From Lactiplantibacillus pingfangensis (GTDB taxonomy: Bacteria; Bacillota; Bacilli; Lactobacillales; Lactobacillaceae), in contig NZ_BJDG01000022.1 in the NCBI RefSeq assembly GCF_005404945.1, positions 1 to 59,159 on the forward strand: a DNA stretch of 59,159 nucleotides. Reading direction: 5' to 3'. This document shows positions 1-10,870 of the stretch, piece after piece; positions within the stretch are counted from its first letter, which is position 1, and every line of letters begins with the position of its first letter. The translations under genes were made by a program, and so were the position numbers. The notes below the pieces were generated by a model. The model had not been told where the DNA came from. It did not search any database and was given only the letters and a program-made list of their open reading frames with translations.

Positions 1-77
1 AGCCCCCGGTAAAATACCGAGAACTCGCCGTTCAAAAAGCAGCTTAACAATTTGTCCAATTTTAAGGGTTCACTTCA
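1..77 (+). mobile_element. Right end of an IS3-family (IS150-type) insertion sequence, cut by the window edge
   Basis: The first 77 bases are, as reverse complement, identical to the last 74 bases of the window. They hold the last codons of an OrfB transposase and then the terminal repeat, read inward as TGAAGTGAACCCTTAAAATT followed by GGACA. The TG start and the TTGGACA core match IS150-group ends (IS150 itself begins TGTACTGCACCC). The element runs out of the window to the left. It has replaced the 3' end of the purine permease gene. No target duplication can be seen because the other IS end is outside. Confidence 0.85.
3..47 (+). CDS. C-terminal tail of IS3-family OrfB transposase (partial)
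   Basis: The frame from base 3 reads PPVKYRELAVQKAA then stop. SPVxYR near the C-terminus is typical of IS150/IS3 group OrfB (DDE integrase, rve domain), where it follows the last helix of the catalytic core. Only the tail is in the window, so nothing can be said about activity. The identical tail occurs in inverse orientation at the far end. Confidence 0.7.
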   Translation, partial: PPVKYRELAVQKAA

Positions 78-1036
78 GAGAAGTAAATTGGTTTTCGGGT
101 TTTAACGCCGGAGAGTTGTAAGACCCCGACATTTTCTGAGAAAGTTGAGTAAGGAAAGGTGTTGAACAAACCACCTAAAATAACGGCAATCCCTTCGGAA
201 CGATACCCACGTTTCAAATCGGCACTTTCAATCTTGCGACCAGTAATGTCGCCGAGAGCGAAGAAGACGCCGGTTGATTCGACCATGGTTGTTAAGGAAA
301 CGAGCATCATGGTTAAGATTGACGACCATTCGAACTTCGGTGTGCCAAAGTAGAAAAGGGTCGGTAAATGGAACCAGCTGGCTTCGGCAACTGGTTTGAG
401 TGAAACCATCCCGAACATGCCAGCTAGAAGGGTACCCGCGAGAATCCCCACTAAGATGGCAACGGATTTCATGAAACCTTTGGCAAAGACACTGATCAAT
501 AAAATAATTGCAATCGTTAAAAAGCCAATGCCTAAAGCAGGCAGGTTGCCAAAGTTTTTGGCAGTCGCATCACCGCCCCCTAAGTTTTCAAAAGCAACTG
601 GAATCAAGGTAAAACCGATAATTGTGATCAGTGATCCAGTGACAACGGGTGGAAAGAGACTTTTGATTTTGGAAAAGAGCCCAGCAATGAGAAAAATGAA
701 AATACCGGCACCAATAATTGACCCGTACATCGTCCCTAAACCATATGTTTGACCGATTTGAATTAGTGGATTGACCGCTTGGACGGCACAGCCTAAGACG
801 ACTGGTAGCCCAATCCCGGTCATCGGGGTTCGCTTCAATTGCAAAAATGTCGCAATCCCACACATGAAAATATCGATAGAAACTAAGTAAGTCATCTGTT
901 CAGTGGTAAAGTGTAACGCGGCCCCAATGAGTAAAGGCACTAGCACGTCACCCGAGTACATCGCTAACAAATGTTGAAACCCTAAAATCGCTGCCTTGAC
1001 GTTGGAGATTTTAGGGGTAGTCGTTGCTTCTTTCAA
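62..1036 (-). CDS. pbuX: Xanthine/uracil (NCS2) purine permease, 3' end cut off by IS insertion
   Basis: A membrane symporter of the NCS2 nucleobase family, probably importing xanthine or a related purine. The start is typical (GFQHLLAMYSGDVLVPLLIG), followed by repeated hydrophobic segments and the family motif FPYSTFSENVGVLQLSGVKTR near the end of the frame. Normal members have about 420-440 residues; this frame ends after 324, and the last five codons (EVNP region) come from the IS end, so roughly 100 residues with the last membrane helices are missing. It is therefore probably inactive. ATG at 1036 is preceded by GAGGAGGAAGA. Transcription starts from a promoter near 1226-1198 and passes a purine riboswitch. 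The neighbour upstream is a PucR regulator. The substrate is inferred from riboswitch class and family; uracil cannot be excluded from sequence alone. Confidence 0.85.
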   Translation of the reverse strand: MKEATTTPKISNVKAAILGFQHLLAMYSGDVLVPLLIGAALHFTTEQMTYLVSIDIFMCGIATFLQLKRTPMTGIGLPVVLGCAVQAVNPLIQIGQTYGLGTMYGSIIGAGIFIFLIAGLFSKIKSLFPPVVTGSLITIIGFTLIPVAFENLGGGDATAKNFGNLPALGIGFLTIAIILLISVFAKGFMKSVAILVGILAGTLLAGMFGMVSLKPVAEASWFHLPTLFYFGTPKFEWSSILTMMLVSLTTMVESTGVFFALGDITGRKIESADLKRGYRSEGIAVILGGLFNTFPYSTFSENVGVLQLSGVKTRKPIYFSEVNP

Positions 1037-1068
1037 AAATCTTCCTCCTCAACTCTGCGAAATTGCCT

Positions 1069-1103
1069 AAAAAAGAGGACACCCCGGCAAACGGGATGTC
1101 CTC
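1069..1103 (-). terminator. Riboswitch-controlled intrinsic terminator
   Basis: On the minus strand an 11-bp stem (GAGGACATCCC with GGGGTGTCCTC) is followed by six T. It lies directly after the purine aptamer and 33 bases before the permease ATG, so it is the expression platform: ligand binding should favour termination. Confidence 0.85.
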
Positions 1104-1174
1104 GTCTGCTTATAGTCCAGCGTTTACGGCGCTGGGTAGAAACTCGTCATCCATATCATGACATTATATAGGCA
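1104..1174 (-). promoter_or_regulatory. Purine riboswitch aptamer (guanine/xanthine-type)
   Basis: The minus strand carries the conserved J1/2 and P2 start TATAATGTCATGATATGG, the L2 part GAGTTTCTACC, the P3 loop GCCGTAAAC and the closing GGACTATAAGC. P1 is formed by TGCCTATA and TATAAGCA. The base that contacts the ligand (position 74 of the B. subtilis xpt aptamer, in GGACTAT) is C, which by established knowledge selects guanine, hypoxanthine or xanthine instead of adenine. Confidence 0.92.
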
Positions 1175-1197
1175 ATAATTCGTATTTGAATGGGACA

Positions 1198-1226
1198 ATC
1201 TTAACATAGATGAAAACCGAAGACAA
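1198..1226 (-). promoter_or_regulatory. Probable promoter of the permease gene
   Basis: On the minus strand TTGTCT (1226-1221), a 17-bp spacer and TAAGAT (1203-1198) give a reasonable vegetative promoter. Transcription would start near 1191, about 18 bases before the riboswitch P1 stem. Confidence 0.6.
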
Positions 1227-1290
1227 TTAGAATCGAACAAATTAATGTTCGTAAAATGGATAATTTGACTGAACTTCTGAATGTAAACGT

Positions 1291-2880
1291 TCACTTTTGC
1301 TTGAATTGATTGTGCCAGAGCAACACTGCCATCTCCAATGTTTGTGTTTGCTCTGGGTCATCGAGGTTCAGTGTCAGCATCTTTTCAATCTTTTTCAATC
1401 GGTAAATAACCGTATTACGATGAATCGACAAATGACCGGCAACTTCAGCAATATTTTGATGATAATAAAAATAACCGTAAAGAGTGTCCAATAAATTTAA
1501 TTGTTCATTGGCACTGACGCCACCGACTAGCCCACCAAGAACACGTTCCACAAAGGAAGTGGCCTCGTTTTCTGGAATTAACGAGATCAGTTCTTTGACA
1601 TATTTTGGCCGATAAATGGTGACGGCATGGGGGCTATTACGACTCAGCGCCAAGGCTTCGGCGGCTTCGTTATAGATGGTTGCCAGTTCAGTTAAAGGCA
1701 AGGTCGAATAGCTGTAGCCCGCGATTAAGCGAGTCTGTTTGTCCAATTTTGGCTGGATAAAATCCACGAGCGCTGTCAAAAAGTGTTGTGCGTTTTGCTC
1801 GTCATTAATGAGCAAGACCAATTGTTGTTTTAGTGAAAAGGCAATTACTGGTGCTTGAAATTCTTTGATAAACCAGAGCGTCAGCTGTTGAACCTGTTCA
1901 AGCAAATGGTTGCTGAGGATCGTTTGATGGGTCGTCGTCACTAAAATGGTGGCACAGTGAAATTTGGTCGTTGGGTCAATTTGACGGGTTTTGAGGGTCT
2001 TATTAATTAAATCGTTCGAAATCCCGCCATCCATCACATTTAAATAGAAGCCACTTTGATTGCGGAAGGCCGATTCGTTCAACATGTCGACCCGACTGTT
2101 AACGAAACTTAAGGTATTGATGACCACTTGAGTCAGCATCTGATCGGTCGAGTTGTCAGCATCAAGATTGAGCACACCAATGAAGGCTTTATTTTCTTTA
2201 TAGGCTGAAAATAATGGAATAATTGTGAGTGTTTGGTCATTGTACGTCAAATTCAGGCGTGTATGTAGATTGAAATAGTCAATGTGGGTCTGGTTGCGTA
2301 AGTAGTCCGTGAGACTATCGTGAGTCATCGGTAAGCTAGGTGAGGCGCTCACAACGCGAAAATGGCTATCCATGAGAAAAAGTGGGTGGTCAATGAGTTC
2401 ACTACATTTATTAAGCACCGTTGCGTGAGTGGGATCTTTTAATAAGAAATCCGCTAGTGTTTGATTAACTTGGACAATGCGACTCAGTTCATCGGTTTGT
2501 GACTTTAAAATAATGGTCAGCATCTTCCGCATGGTTTCAGAAATCAGTTCATCAGCCGGTGTGACGATGATCGGAAAGTTGAGTTGATTAGCCAGTTCAA
2601 GGACCGCTTTTGGCATGTGATCTAAATAGCGTTGGTCTTTAAACCCTAGCCCAGCGCAGTTTGCGTTCTGCATGGCGGTAATTAAGGCCATTGGGTCAGT
2701 GGTCGTATTAATAAAGGGATAGCCATTAGTGATCAAAAATTGATGCGCTTTCAAATAATCCGCGATATCTGGTGATTCAATCATCCCAATGTTATTGATT
2801 TCCCGATCAAGACCCCGCTTCCCCGCGATTACCTGCATCTGACGCATTGATGGTGTATTTAATAATGTTTGTAGACGCAT
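1291..2880 (-). CDS. PucR-family transcriptional regulator
   Basis: A 529-residue cytoplasmic regulator. The N-terminus (MRLQTLLNTPSMRQMQVIAGKRGLDREINNI, residues 1 to about 120) is the PucR/purine-catabolism regulator domain, followed by a GGDEF-like/CdaR middle part and a C-terminal HTH_30 helix-turn-helix (about residues 460-510, with IAEVAGHLSIHRNTVIYRLKKIE). This domain order is the normal one. ATG at 2880 has the strong ribosome binding site AGGGGGAA. It is divergent from the pyr operon and lies upstream of the purine permease on the same strand; a role in purine supply is inferred from this and from the family. It has its own promoter, so it is not forced to be cotranscribed with the permease. 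Confidence 0.85.
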   Translation of the reverse strand: MRLQTLLNTPSMRQMQVIAGKRGLDREINNIGMIESPDIADYLKAHQFLITNGYPFINTTTDPMALITAMQNANCAGLGFKDQRYLDHMPKAVLELANQLNFPIIVTPADELISETMRKMLTIILKSQTDELSRIVQVNQTLADFLLKDPTHATVLNKCSELIDHPLFLMDSHFRVVSASPSLPMTHDSLTDYLRNQTHIDYFNLHTRLNLTYNDQTLTIIPLFSAYKENKAFIGVLNLDADNSTDQMLTQVVINTLSFVNSRVDMLNESAFRNQSGFYLNVMDGGISNDLINKTLKTRQIDPTTKFHCATILVTTTHQTILSNHLLEQVQQLTLWFIKEFQAPVIAFSLKQQLVLLINDEQNAQHFLTALVDFIQPKLDKQTRLIAGYSYSTLPLTELATIYNEAAEALALSRNSPHAVTIYRPKYVKELISLIPENEATSFVERVLGGLVGGVSANEQLNLLDTLYGYFYYHQNIAEVAGHLSIHRNTVIYRLKKIEKMLTLNLDDPEQTQTLEMAVLLWHNQFKQK

Positions 2881-2917
2881 GGCACGTTCCCCCTAAAATT
2901 AGTTATCCTTCACAAGT

Positions 2918-2946
2918 AGTATACCGATAATTTGGTAGTTTGACTA
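2918..2946 (-). promoter_or_regulatory. Probable promoter of the pucR-type gene
   Basis: Minus strand TAGTCA (2946-2941), 17-bp spacer, TATACT (2923-2918). The -10 box is near consensus, the -35 box matches four of six positions. It lies 38 bases upstream of the ATG. Confidence 0.5.
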
Positions 2947-3085
2947 TAATTAAATGATAAAACGGTTAAAAATATATTAATTGAACAATGTATTTACTTA
3001 TTAATTCAAATCTAATGATTGAACGATGATACTCGTGAGTAACTATCATGGGGTTAATGGCGGCGTAAGCAGATTGGTCACTTCC

Positions 3086-3233
3086 GGTTGGGATTGATCA
3101 CATGCGGTCGTGGGGCCGGTCCAAGCCAGGCACGTCTTGAACCTCGACCGGAACCCTTGCAAAAATCGCAAGTGTCCCGGTCTGCCCGTGGTGTAACGTC
3201 GGCAAAAATCGGCCGATGTGATCAGTCCCAACC
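3086..3233 (+). repeat. Intergenic repeat family A, copy A1 (internally deleted)
   Basis: First of five copies (others at 13213, 28818, 45875 and 48872). The outer 18-bp stem is GGTTGGGATTGATCACAT with ATGTGATCAGTCCCAACC, one G-U pair. Inside are the family hairpins AAGCC..CTTG, CTTGC..GCAAG and GTCGGC..GCCGAT. Compared with the other copies it lacks about 23 bases, including the right arm of the second stem (CACGACCG); the junction lies at the repeated CCGATG. The sequence TCACCACGAG..TGACTGTTGCTGAT downstream (3262-3300) matches tails of other copies. It sits between the pucR-type gene and the pyr promoter. Confidence 0.85.
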
Positions 3234-3502
3234 TTCAGTTATTAAGTTTGACTGCAGTATCACTCACCACGAGTTCATTTTAGGAACGACTGTTGCTGAT
3301 ATGGGCCTGTTCACGTTTCTTTTTATGCTTGTAACTGAGTTTAACTGGTGAACAATGACTATCAATCCCAGTTTGACCAGGTTTATAAACAAAATATCAA
3401 TCACGGACTGTCCACATGTAATCAGCGACACCCGGAGGCGACAATGCAGTTGATACGATGGTATAACTATGATCAAAAACGCTGACTTTTACGGATTTTT
3501 CC

Positions 3503-3531
3503 TTGACAGTCATGCGACATTTGGTTACACT
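3503..3531 (+). promoter_or_regulatory. Promoter of the pyr operon
   Basis: TTGACA (3503-3508), 17-bp spacer, TACACT (3526-3531): a perfect -35 box with near-consensus -10. Transcription should begin near 3538, leaving a leader of about 144 bases with the first PyrR attenuator. Confidence 0.8.
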
Positions 3532-3552
3532 TATTTCAATTAAACAGCACCT

Positions 3553-4224
<672 letters not shown>

Positions 4225-4235
4225 CCATTTAATTG

Positions 4236-4333
4236 TTTCCAGAGAGGAACGAAACGGTTTGGTCATGCGTGACCACTCAATCGGAGTCTAACCTCTTTGC
4301 AAAACAATTTTGCAGGGTGGTTAGACTTTTTTT
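4236..4333 (+). promoter_or_regulatory. PyrR-dependent attenuator 2 between pyrR and pyrB
   Basis: The gap contains TCCAGAGAGGAAC (4238-4250), a close match to the PyrR binding loop, a short hairpin GGTCATGCGTGACC (4261-4274), and an intrinsic terminator GTCTAACC..GGTTAGAC with seven T (4286-4333). It lets PyrR control the biosynthetic genes separately from its own gene. Confidence 0.85.
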
Positions 4334-4358
4334 AAAACCTAAGGAGACGGCAAAAAAG

Positions 4359-5315
4359 ATGCAAGCAACTAATTATATTGTGAGTGTAGACCAATTCTCA
4401 AATCAAGATGTCATGCATTTTATTCATTTGGCAGAGGCGTTTAAGCAGGGCTTGACGGTGCAACTCAAACGACCGGCATTTGCCATGAACTTATTTTTTG
4501 AAAATAGCACGCGGACGCATACCAGTTTCGAAATGGCCGAACGGCGCTTAGGATTACAAGTGATTCCTTTTGACCCGAAAACGAGTTCGGTCACTAAGGG
4601 CGAAAGCTTATTAGACACCTTACGAACGATACAAGCAATTGGTGTGGATCTCGCAGTGATTCGCCATCCGCAAGACGCTTATTATCAGCCCGTATTAGAC
4701 GCAAAGTTACCGATTAGTTTGATCAACGCGGGTGATGGGAGCGGGCAACATCCGTCACAATCGCTATTGGATATGTTGACCATTTATGAAGAATTTGGCC
4801 ATCTTGATGGATTGAAAGTGGCAATTGTTGGGGATTTGCAACATTCACGGGTCGCACGGTCAAATATGGTATTACTCACACAATTAGGTGCCAAAGTTTA
4901 CTTCAGCGGTCCTAAGACTTGGTTCAACGCGGATTTTGCCGAGTATGGCGAGTATTTGCCAATTGACGACTTGGTCAGCCAAGTTGATGTCATGATGTTG
5001 TTACGCGTCCAACACGAACGACTCACACAAACGAATAATGAAACGTTTGATGCCACGACTTATCATCAGAAGTACGGCCTGACCGAGAAGCGGGCCGCGG
5101 CCATGCCGGCGACATCAATTATTATGCATCCAGCACCCGTCAATCGCGGCGTTGAAATTGCGAGTGAGTTAGTTGAGTCACCACAATCACGAATTTTCCA
5201 ACAAATGACGAATGGCATGTATATGCGGATGGCCATGGTTTCACATATTTTAGTCCAACGAGGCTTACTAGACGCGAAAACATTGGAGGATGCGGCAAAT
5301 GTCAACTTTAATTAA
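4359..5315 (+). CDS. pyrB: Aspartate carbamoyltransferase, catalytic subunit
   Basis: Second step of UMP synthesis: carbamoyl phosphate plus aspartate gives carbamoyl aspartate, in the cytosol. The 318-residue protein has the carbamoyl-phosphate motif STRTHTSFE (residues 50-58) and the later HPAPVNRG motif, both intact. The true start is ATG 4359 behind AAGGAG (4341-4346); the frame is open further upstream, but that part is the attenuator. No pyrI regulatory subunit is present, as usual in Firmicutes. Its last 17 bases overlap the start of pyrC. Confidence 0.96.
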   Translation: MQATNYIVSVDQFSNQDVMHFIHLAEAFKQGLTVQLKRPAFAMNLFFENSTRTHTSFEMAERRLGLQVIPFDPKTSSVTKGESLLDTLRTIQAIGVDLAVIRHPQDAYYQPVLDAKLPISLINAGDGSGQHPSQSLLDMLTIYEEFGHLDGLKVAIVGDLQHSRVARSNMVLLTQLGAKVYFSGPKTWFNADFAEYGEYLPIDDLVSQVDVMMLLRVQHERLTQTNNETFDATTYHQKYGLTEKRAAAMPATSIIMHPAPVNRGVEIASELVESPQSRIFQQMTNGMYMRMAMVSHILVQRGLLDAKTLEDAANVNFN

Positions 5316-6591
5316 AAACGCCAAGGTTTTACAGGCTGAACAACTGACGACGCAAGATATTTTAATCGAAGATGGACTGATCAAGGCAATCGGGCATGAT
5401 TTGAATCAACAGTATGGCCCAGCCGATCACGTGATTTGTGCTGCTGACCGCTTTGTCACGCCAGGGCTAGTTGATGTGCATGTCCATTTACGAGATCCCG
5501 GCTTAACTGAAAAAGAAACGATTGAAACGGGGACGATGGCCGCGGCACACGGCGGCTTCACCACGATTGGCGCGATGCCAAATGTCGAGCCTGTCCCAGA
5601 TACGCCTGAAAAGATTGCGTTGATGGTTGCGGAAAATCAGACCAAGGCGAACGTTCATGTGGCCCAATATGCCAGCATTACGACTAATCGCAGCGGAGAT
5701 GAACTAGTCGACTTTTCCGGGGTCAAACGCGCCGGAGCCTTTGCCGTCAGCAACGATGGTTCTGGTGTGCAAACGGCGGGGACAATGTATCAAGCCATGT
5801 GCGGTGCCGCTAAAGCCGGACTCACGTTGGCAGCGCATGTTGAAGATGATTCTTTGACCATGGGTGGGGTGATGAATGCTGGTCCGGTTGCCGACAAGCT
5901 TGGGCTACCAGGAATTATGGGTATTTCTGAATCATCCCAAATTGCTCGTGATGTCTTGTTGGCGGAAGCTAGCGGGGTACACTATCACGTCTGCCACGTT
6001 TCGACCGCAGAGAGCGTTCGCGTAATCCGTGACGCTAAGCGCGCTGGCATCAACGTCACCTGTGAAGTTTCGCCACATCATTTATTGTTGACGGACGCCG
6101 ATATTACCATGGACAATCCAATGTTAAAAATGAATCCACCATTACGGTCACCAAAAGATCGGGCCGCGTTAATTGCGGGGCTGCTAGACGGCACTATCGA
6201 CATGATTGCGACTGATCATGCTCCACATACGGATGCTCAAAAGCAAGGTTCAATGAAGACTGCAGCGTTTGGCATTACTGGACTTGAAACGGCTTTTGCG
6301 ACGCTCTACACCGCGTTGGTTAGAACTAAGTTGCTCACTCTCGGCCAATTGGTCAACTTGATGAGCACGGCGCCAGCCAAGTTATTCGGATTAACCAAAG
6401 CCGGGCAATTACAGCCAGGCCAACCGGCAGATTTAGCGATTATCGACTTAGATCACAAGTTTGAAATTAAGGCCAATGAGATGTATTCGAAAGGCCATAA
6501 TTCACCGTTTATTGGCTGGCAAGTCTACGGCAACGTTTTGATGACGTTAGTGGACGGCCAAGTTGTGTATGGAAAGGACCAGCAAGCATGA
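5299..6591 (+). CDS. pyrC: Dihydroorotase
   Basis: Third step: cyclises carbamoyl aspartate to dihydroorotate. The 430-residue protein is a class I (amidohydrolase TIM barrel) dihydroorotase. It has the metal-binding HVHLRDPG (residues 61-68), the later HVCHVS and SPHHLLL histidines, and IATDHAPHT with the catalytic Asp. ATG 5299 is preceded by GGAGG at 5285-5289; an ATG at 5290 touches that site and is unlikely. It overlaps pyrB by 17 bases and pyrAA by 4 (ATGA), which suggests translational coupling. Confidence 0.95.
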   Translation: MSTLIKNAKVLQAEQLTTQDILIEDGLIKAIGHDLNQQYGPADHVICAADRFVTPGLVDVHVHLRDPGLTEKETIETGTMAAAHGGFTTIGAMPNVEPVPDTPEKIALMVAENQTKANVHVAQYASITTNRSGDELVDFSGVKRAGAFAVSNDGSGVQTAGTMYQAMCGAAKAGLTLAAHVEDDSLTMGGVMNAGPVADKLGLPGIMGISESSQIARDVLLAEASGVHYHVCHVSTAESVRVIRDAKRAGINVTCEVSPHHLLLTDADITMDNPMLKMNPPLRSPKDRAALIAGLLDGTIDMIATDHAPHTDAQKQGSMKTAAFGITGLETAFATLYTALVRTKLLTLGQLVNLMSTAPAKLFGLTKAGQLQPGQPADLAIIDLDHKFEIKANEMYSKGHNSPFIGWQVYGNVLMTLVDGQVVYGKDQQA

Positions 6592-7682
6592 AACGATATT
6601 TAGTCTTAGCAGACGGGACCGTGTACCCGGGGACCGGCTTCGGTGCGACCACCGCAACCGTGGGCGAACTCGTCTTCAATACCGGCATGAGCGGCTATCA
6701 AGAATCGATCACCGATCAATCTTATAATGGCGAAATCCTCATGTTTACTTATCCCTTGATTGGGAATTACGGCATCAATCGTGATGATCACGAATCAATT
6801 AAGCCGAGTTGCAAAGGTGTTGTCGTGCATGAATTGGCCCGGCGCGCGAGCAATTGGCGCAGTGAAATGTCTTTAGATGACTACTTAAAATTAAATGATA
6901 TTCCGGGTATCGCCGACATTGATACCCGTGCAGTGACCAAGCACATCCGAGAAAAGGGTGCGATGAAAGCGACCATTGTCGATGAAGTGACTCATGAAAC
7001 CGTGCCACAACTGAAAGCAACGGTTTTGAATCCAGCGGTGGTTGCCGAAAGCTCGACCAATAATGCTTATCCAAATCCGGCAACCGGACCGAACGTCGTC
7101 GTGGTTGACTTTGGACTGAAGCATTCAATCTTACGTGAATTGGCTAAGCGGCAGTGTAACTTAACGGTGTTGCCATATAATGCGACCGCCGGCGAGATTC
7201 TGGAACTTAATCCAGATGGTGTCATGCTGACGAATGGCCCTGGTGATCCCAAAGATGTCCCCGGCGCACAAGCCATGATTCGCGAAGTTGAACAACAGGT
7301 GCCCTTATTCGGAATTTGTTTAGGTCATCAGCTCTTCTGTTTAGCGAATGGTGCGGACACCTTTAAGATGAAATTTGGTCATCGTGGTTTCAACCATCCG
7401 GTGCGTGAAATTGCGACGGGACGAATTGATTTTACTTCACAGAACCACGGTTACGCGGTTGACCGGGACTCCTTGGCGAAAACCGATTTAATGATTACGC
7501 ATGAAGAAATTAATGACGGCACCGTTGAAGGCGTGCGGCATCGTAACTATCCGGCATTTTCCGTCCAGTATCATCCCGATGCTGCGCCGGGTCCTCATGA
7601 TGCCGATCACATTTTTGATGAATTTATTGATTTAATGGCGGCGCATCAAGCGGCCCGGAAAGGAAGCAATTTCAATGCCTAA
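6588..7682 (+). CDS. pyrAA: Carbamoyl-phosphate synthase, pyrimidine-specific small (glutaminase) subunit
   Basis: Supplies ammonia from glutamine to the large subunit for carbamoyl phosphate. The 364 residues comprise the N-terminal CarA domain (residues 1 to about 150) and a class I glutamine amidotransferase domain with the nucleophile Cys in [10 protein letters not shown] and the partner His in [13 protein letters not shown]. Overlaps pyrC by ATGA and pyrAB by eight bases. L. plantarum is known to have separate arginine- and pyrimidine-regulated carbamoyl phosphate synthases; this one lies inside the PyrR-controlled operon. Confidence 0.95.
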   Translation: MKRYLVLADGTVYPGTGFGATTATVGELVFNTGMSGYQESITDQSYNGEILMFTYPLIGNYGINRDDHESIKPSCKGVVVHELARRASNWRSEMSLDDYLKLNDIPGIADIDTRAVTKHIREKGAMKATIVDEVTHETVPQLKATVLNPAVVAESSTNNAYPNPATGPNVVVVDFGLKHSILRELAKRQCNLTVLPYNATAGEILELNPDGVMLTNGPGDPKDVPGAQAMIREVEQQVPLFGICLGHQLFCLANGADTFKMKFGHRGFNHPVREIATGRIDFTSQNHGYAVDRDSLAKTDLMITHEEINDGTVEGVRHRNYPAFSVQYHPDAAPGPHDADHIFDEFIDLMAAHQAARKGSNFNA

Positions 7683-10600
7683 ACGCACAGATATCCATAA
7701 AATTATGGTCATCGGTTCTGGCCCAATTATTATTGGTCAAGCCGCTGAATTCGATTATTCCGGGACACAAGCTTGTTTAGCCTTGAAGGAATTAGGCTAT
7801 GAAGTGGTGTTGGTGAACTCTAATCCAGCGACCATCATGACCGATAAAGAGATTGCTGACCAAGTTTATCTGGAACCCATCACCTTGGAGTTTGTCTCAC
7901 AAATTTTGCGTAAAGAACATCCCGATGCCATTTTGCCAACGTTGGGTGGGCAACAAGGCCTCAACATGGCGATGGAATTAGCCAAATCTGGCATCTTAAA
8001 AGAACTCAAAATTGAATTACTAGGAACTAAACTGAGTGCCATTGATCAAGCGGAAGACCGTGAACAATTCAAAGACTTGATGGAAAAGCTGGGCGAACCC
8101 GTGCCGGCTTCCGGGATTGCTTATACGGTGGACGAAGCGGTTGATTTTGCGACTAAGACCGGTTATCCAGTCATTGTGCGCCCGGCCTTCACGATGGGTG
8201 GTACCGGTGGTGGGATCGCCGAAAACGAAGCTGAACTGCGGACGATTTCTGAAAATGGGCTGTCGTTATCGCCAGTCACACAAGTGTTAATCGAACAAAG
8301 TATCGCCGGTTACAAAGAAATTGAATTTGAAGTAATGCGCGACGCTGCGGACAACGCGATGGTTGTCTGCAACATGGAAAACTTGGACCCAGTGGGGATT
8401 CATACGGGGGATTCGATCGTCTACGCGCCAGTTCAAACGTTGGCAGATCGTGAAGTTCAAATGTTGCGGGACGCGTCCTTGAAAATTATTCGGGCGTTGA
8501 AGATCGAAGGCGGCTGTAACGTTCAGTTAGCGCTTGATCCAAATAGTTTTAACTATTACATTATTGAAGTTAATCCACGGGTCAGCCGATCTTCAGCATT
8601 AGCTTCCAAAGCAACCGGCTATCCGATTGCGAAGATGGCCGCCAAGATCGCGGTTGGCCTCCATTTAGACGAAATCAAGAACCCGGTAACCGGGACGACT
8701 TATGCCGAATTTGAACCAGCCTTGGATTACGTCGTTTGCAAGATTCCACGCTGGCCATTTGACAAGTTTACCCATGCGGATCGCCGCTTAGGCACCCAAA
8801 TGAAGGCAACCGGGGAAGTCATGGCAATCGGTCGTGATATTGAAGAGGCTACTTTGAAGGCGGTTCGGTCGCTTGAAATTGGCGTCACTTATATTGATGA
8901 ACCCGCACTAGCCAAAGTCGATGACGATGTGTTAAGCGACAAGCTGATTCATGCGCAGGACGATCGCTTGTTCTATTTGGCGGAAGCGATTCGTCGCGGC
9001 TACACGATTGAAGAACTGGCTGAAATTACTAAGATCAATATTTTCTTCTTGGATAAACTGCTCCATCTGATTGAAATTGAACGTGACTTGCAAACACACA
9101 AAGATGATCTTGCCACGCTGACAACCGCCAAGCGTCACGGCTTTGCCGATGAAACGGTTGCTAGTTTCTGGGACGAATCGGCGGATGACGTTCGTCAATT
9201 CCGTAAGGCTAATAAACTGATGCCAGTTTATAAAATGGTTGATACTTGTGCCGGCGAATTTGCCTCCACAACCCCTTATTATTACGGGACGTATGAATTT
9301 GAAAATGAAAGTTTGGTCACGAAAAAGCCATCCGTGCTAGTCCTTGGTTCAGGTCCAATCCGAATTGGTCAAGGGGTCGAATTCGACTATGCCACGGTGC
9401 ATTCCGTGAAGGCGATTCAAAAGGCCGGCTTTGAAGCGATTATTATGAATAGTAATCCCGAAACCGTGTCCACCGACTTCTCAATTTCAGATAAGTTGTA
9501 TTTTGAACCCTTGACGATTGAGGATGTCATGAATGTGATCGACCTCGAACAACCAACTGGCGTGATTGTGCAATTTGGCGGTCAAACCGCGATCAACTTA
9601 GCGGCACCGTTAGAAGCGCATGGCGTTAAAATTCTTGGGACTAGTGTGACGGATGTCAATCGTGCTGAAGATCGAGATGAATTTGATAAGGTGATTAAAT
9701 CACTGAAAATTCCGCAACCCGCTGGTGATACTGCGAGTGATGAAGCCACCGCCATGACGATTGCCGACAAAATTGGTTATCCGGTATTAGTTCGCCCAAG
9801 TTACGTCTTAGGCGGCCGGGCGATGGAAATTGTCAAAAAGCCGGCTGACTTGGATTATTACATGCACAATGCGGTCAAAGTGTCACATGACCATCCGGTG
9901 TTAATTGACAGTTATTTGGTTGGTAAAGAGTGTGAGGTTGACGCGATTTGTGATGGGAAAACGGTCCTAATTCCTGGAATTATGGAGCATATTGAACGGG
10001 CCGGTGTGCATTCCGGTGACTCAATGGCCGTGTATCCACCACAATCCTTATCCGCCGCAGTCCAGGCACAAATTGTGACGTATACTGAGCAATTAGCGAT
10101 TAGTTTAAATTGTATCGGGATGATGAATATTCAATTCGTGATTCACGATGAACAAGTCTATGTGATCGAAGTTAATCCGCGGGCTAGTCGGACGGTACCG
10201 TTTTTAAGCAAGGTTACTGGGATTCCGATGGCGCAAGTGGCAACTCGCGTGATCTTAGGACAGTCGCTAACGAGTCAAGGTTATCAAACGGGACTAGCGC
10301 CAATCGGTAAGTTAGTGCATGTTAAAGCACCAGTCTTCTCATTTTCAAAATTGAATCGGGTGGATAGTTTACTCGGACCTGAAATGAAATCAACTGGAGA
10401 AGTCATGGGTAGCGACACGACGATGGCTAAGGCGCTCTACAAAGCCTTTGAAGCCGCCAAACTGCACGTTCCTAATCATGGTAATGTTCTGATTACGGTG
10501 CGTGACGACGATAAACCGGAAGCCTTGAAATTGGCACAACGTTTCCATAACTTGGGCTATCAATTATTAGCCACTCATGGGACGGCGAGCTATTTGACGA

Positions 10601-10851
10601 AACAGGGCTTGCCGGTACAAGTTGTTGACAAGATTGACAGTGGTGAAAATGATTTACTCCATCAAATGGAAGCTGGCCAAGTCCAATTGGTTATCAATAC
10701 GGTCTCCGATGAAGGTCAAGCCGCAGATGATGGCGCGCTGATTCGAAACAGTTCGATTGCGCATAATATTCCGTTATTTACGGCACTGGATACCGTGGCT
10801 GCAATTTTGCAAGTCTTAGAGTCACAATCATTTGTCACACAAGCCTTATAG
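7675..10851 (+). CDS. pyrAB: Carbamoyl-phosphate synthase, pyrimidine-specific large subunit
   Basis: Makes carbamoyl phosphate from bicarbonate, ammonia and two ATP. The 1058 residues are the normal length. Two homologous ATP-grasp halves are visible, each starting with a Rossmann-like segment ([19 protein letters not shown] near residue 13 and [18 protein letters not shown] near 558), each with an EVNPR(V/A)SR metal/ATP motif. The C-terminal part (from about 935) is the MGS-like allosteric domain where UMP acts in related enzymes. Starts at ATG 7675 inside the end of pyrAA. Confidence 0.96.
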   Translation: MPKRTDIHKIMVIGSGPIIIGQAAEFDYSGTQACLALKELGYEVVLVNSNPATIMTDKEIADQVYLEPITLEFVSQILRKEHPDAILPTLGGQQGLNMAMELAKSGILKELKIELLGTKLSAIDQAEDREQFKDLMEKLGEPVPASGIAYTVDEAVDFATKTGYPVIVRPAFTMGGTGGGIAENEAELRTISENGLSLSPVTQVLIEQSIAGYKEIEFEVMRDAADNAMVVCNMENLDPVGIHTGDSIVYAPVQTLADREVQMLRDASLKIIRALKIEGGCNVQLALDPNSFNYYIIEVNPRVSRSSALASKATGYPIAKMAAKIAVGLHLDEIKNPVTGTTYAEFEPALDYVVCKIPRWPFDKFTHADRRLGTQMKATGEVMAIGRDIEEATLKAVRSLEIGVTYIDEPALAKVDDDVLSDKLIHAQDDRLFYLAEAIRRGYTIEELAEITKINIFFLDKLLHLIEIERDLQTHKDDLATLTTAKRHGFADETVASFWDESADDVRQFRKANKLMPVYKMVDTCAGEFASTTPYYYGTYEFENESLVTKKPSVLVLGSGPIRIGQGVEFDYATVHSVKAIQKAGFEAIIMNSNPETVSTDFSISDKLYFEPLTIEDVMNVIDLEQPTGVIVQFGGQTAINLAAPLEAHGVKILGTSVTDVNRAEDRDEFDKVIKSLKIPQPAGDTASDEATAMTIADKIGYPVLVRPSYVLGGRAMEIVKKPADLDYYMHNAVKVSHDHPVLIDSYLVGKECEVDAICDGKTVLIPGIMEHIERAGVHSGDSMAVYPPQSLSAAVQAQIVTYTEQLAISLNCIGMMNIQFVIHDEQVYVIEVNPRASRTVPFLSKVTGIPMAQVATRVILGQSLTSQGYQTGLAPIGKLVHVKAPVFSFSKLNRVDSLLGPEMKSTGEVMGSDTTMAKALYKAFEAAKLHVPNHGNVLITVRDDDKPEALKLAQRFHNLGYQLLATHGTASYLTKQGLPVQVVDKIDSGENDLLHQMEAGQVQLVINTVSDEGQAADDGALIRNSSIAHNIPLFTALDTVAAILQVLESQSFVTQAL

Positions 10852-10870
10852 ACATGAAAAGGGGATCGAC

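Noticed and set aside
1282-1296. cre-like sequence TGTAAACGTTCACT at the end of the pucR-type gene
   Set aside because: One key position differs and it overlaps a stop codon far from any promoter.
3046-3231. Open frames of 60-105 codons over repeat A copies (also 13169-13486, 28751-29081, 48801-49052)
   Set aside because: The frames differ between copies, have no ribosome binding sites and run through paired stems with compensated changes; a structured non-coding element explains them better.
3086-3233. tRNA-like cloverleaf in family A repeats
   Set aside because: Stem lengths, missing T-loop and CCA-side consensus do not fit any tRNA.
4233-4358. N-terminal extension of PyrB from 4233
   Set aside because: It is the second PyrR attenuator; PyrB homologues begin near the ATG at 4359.
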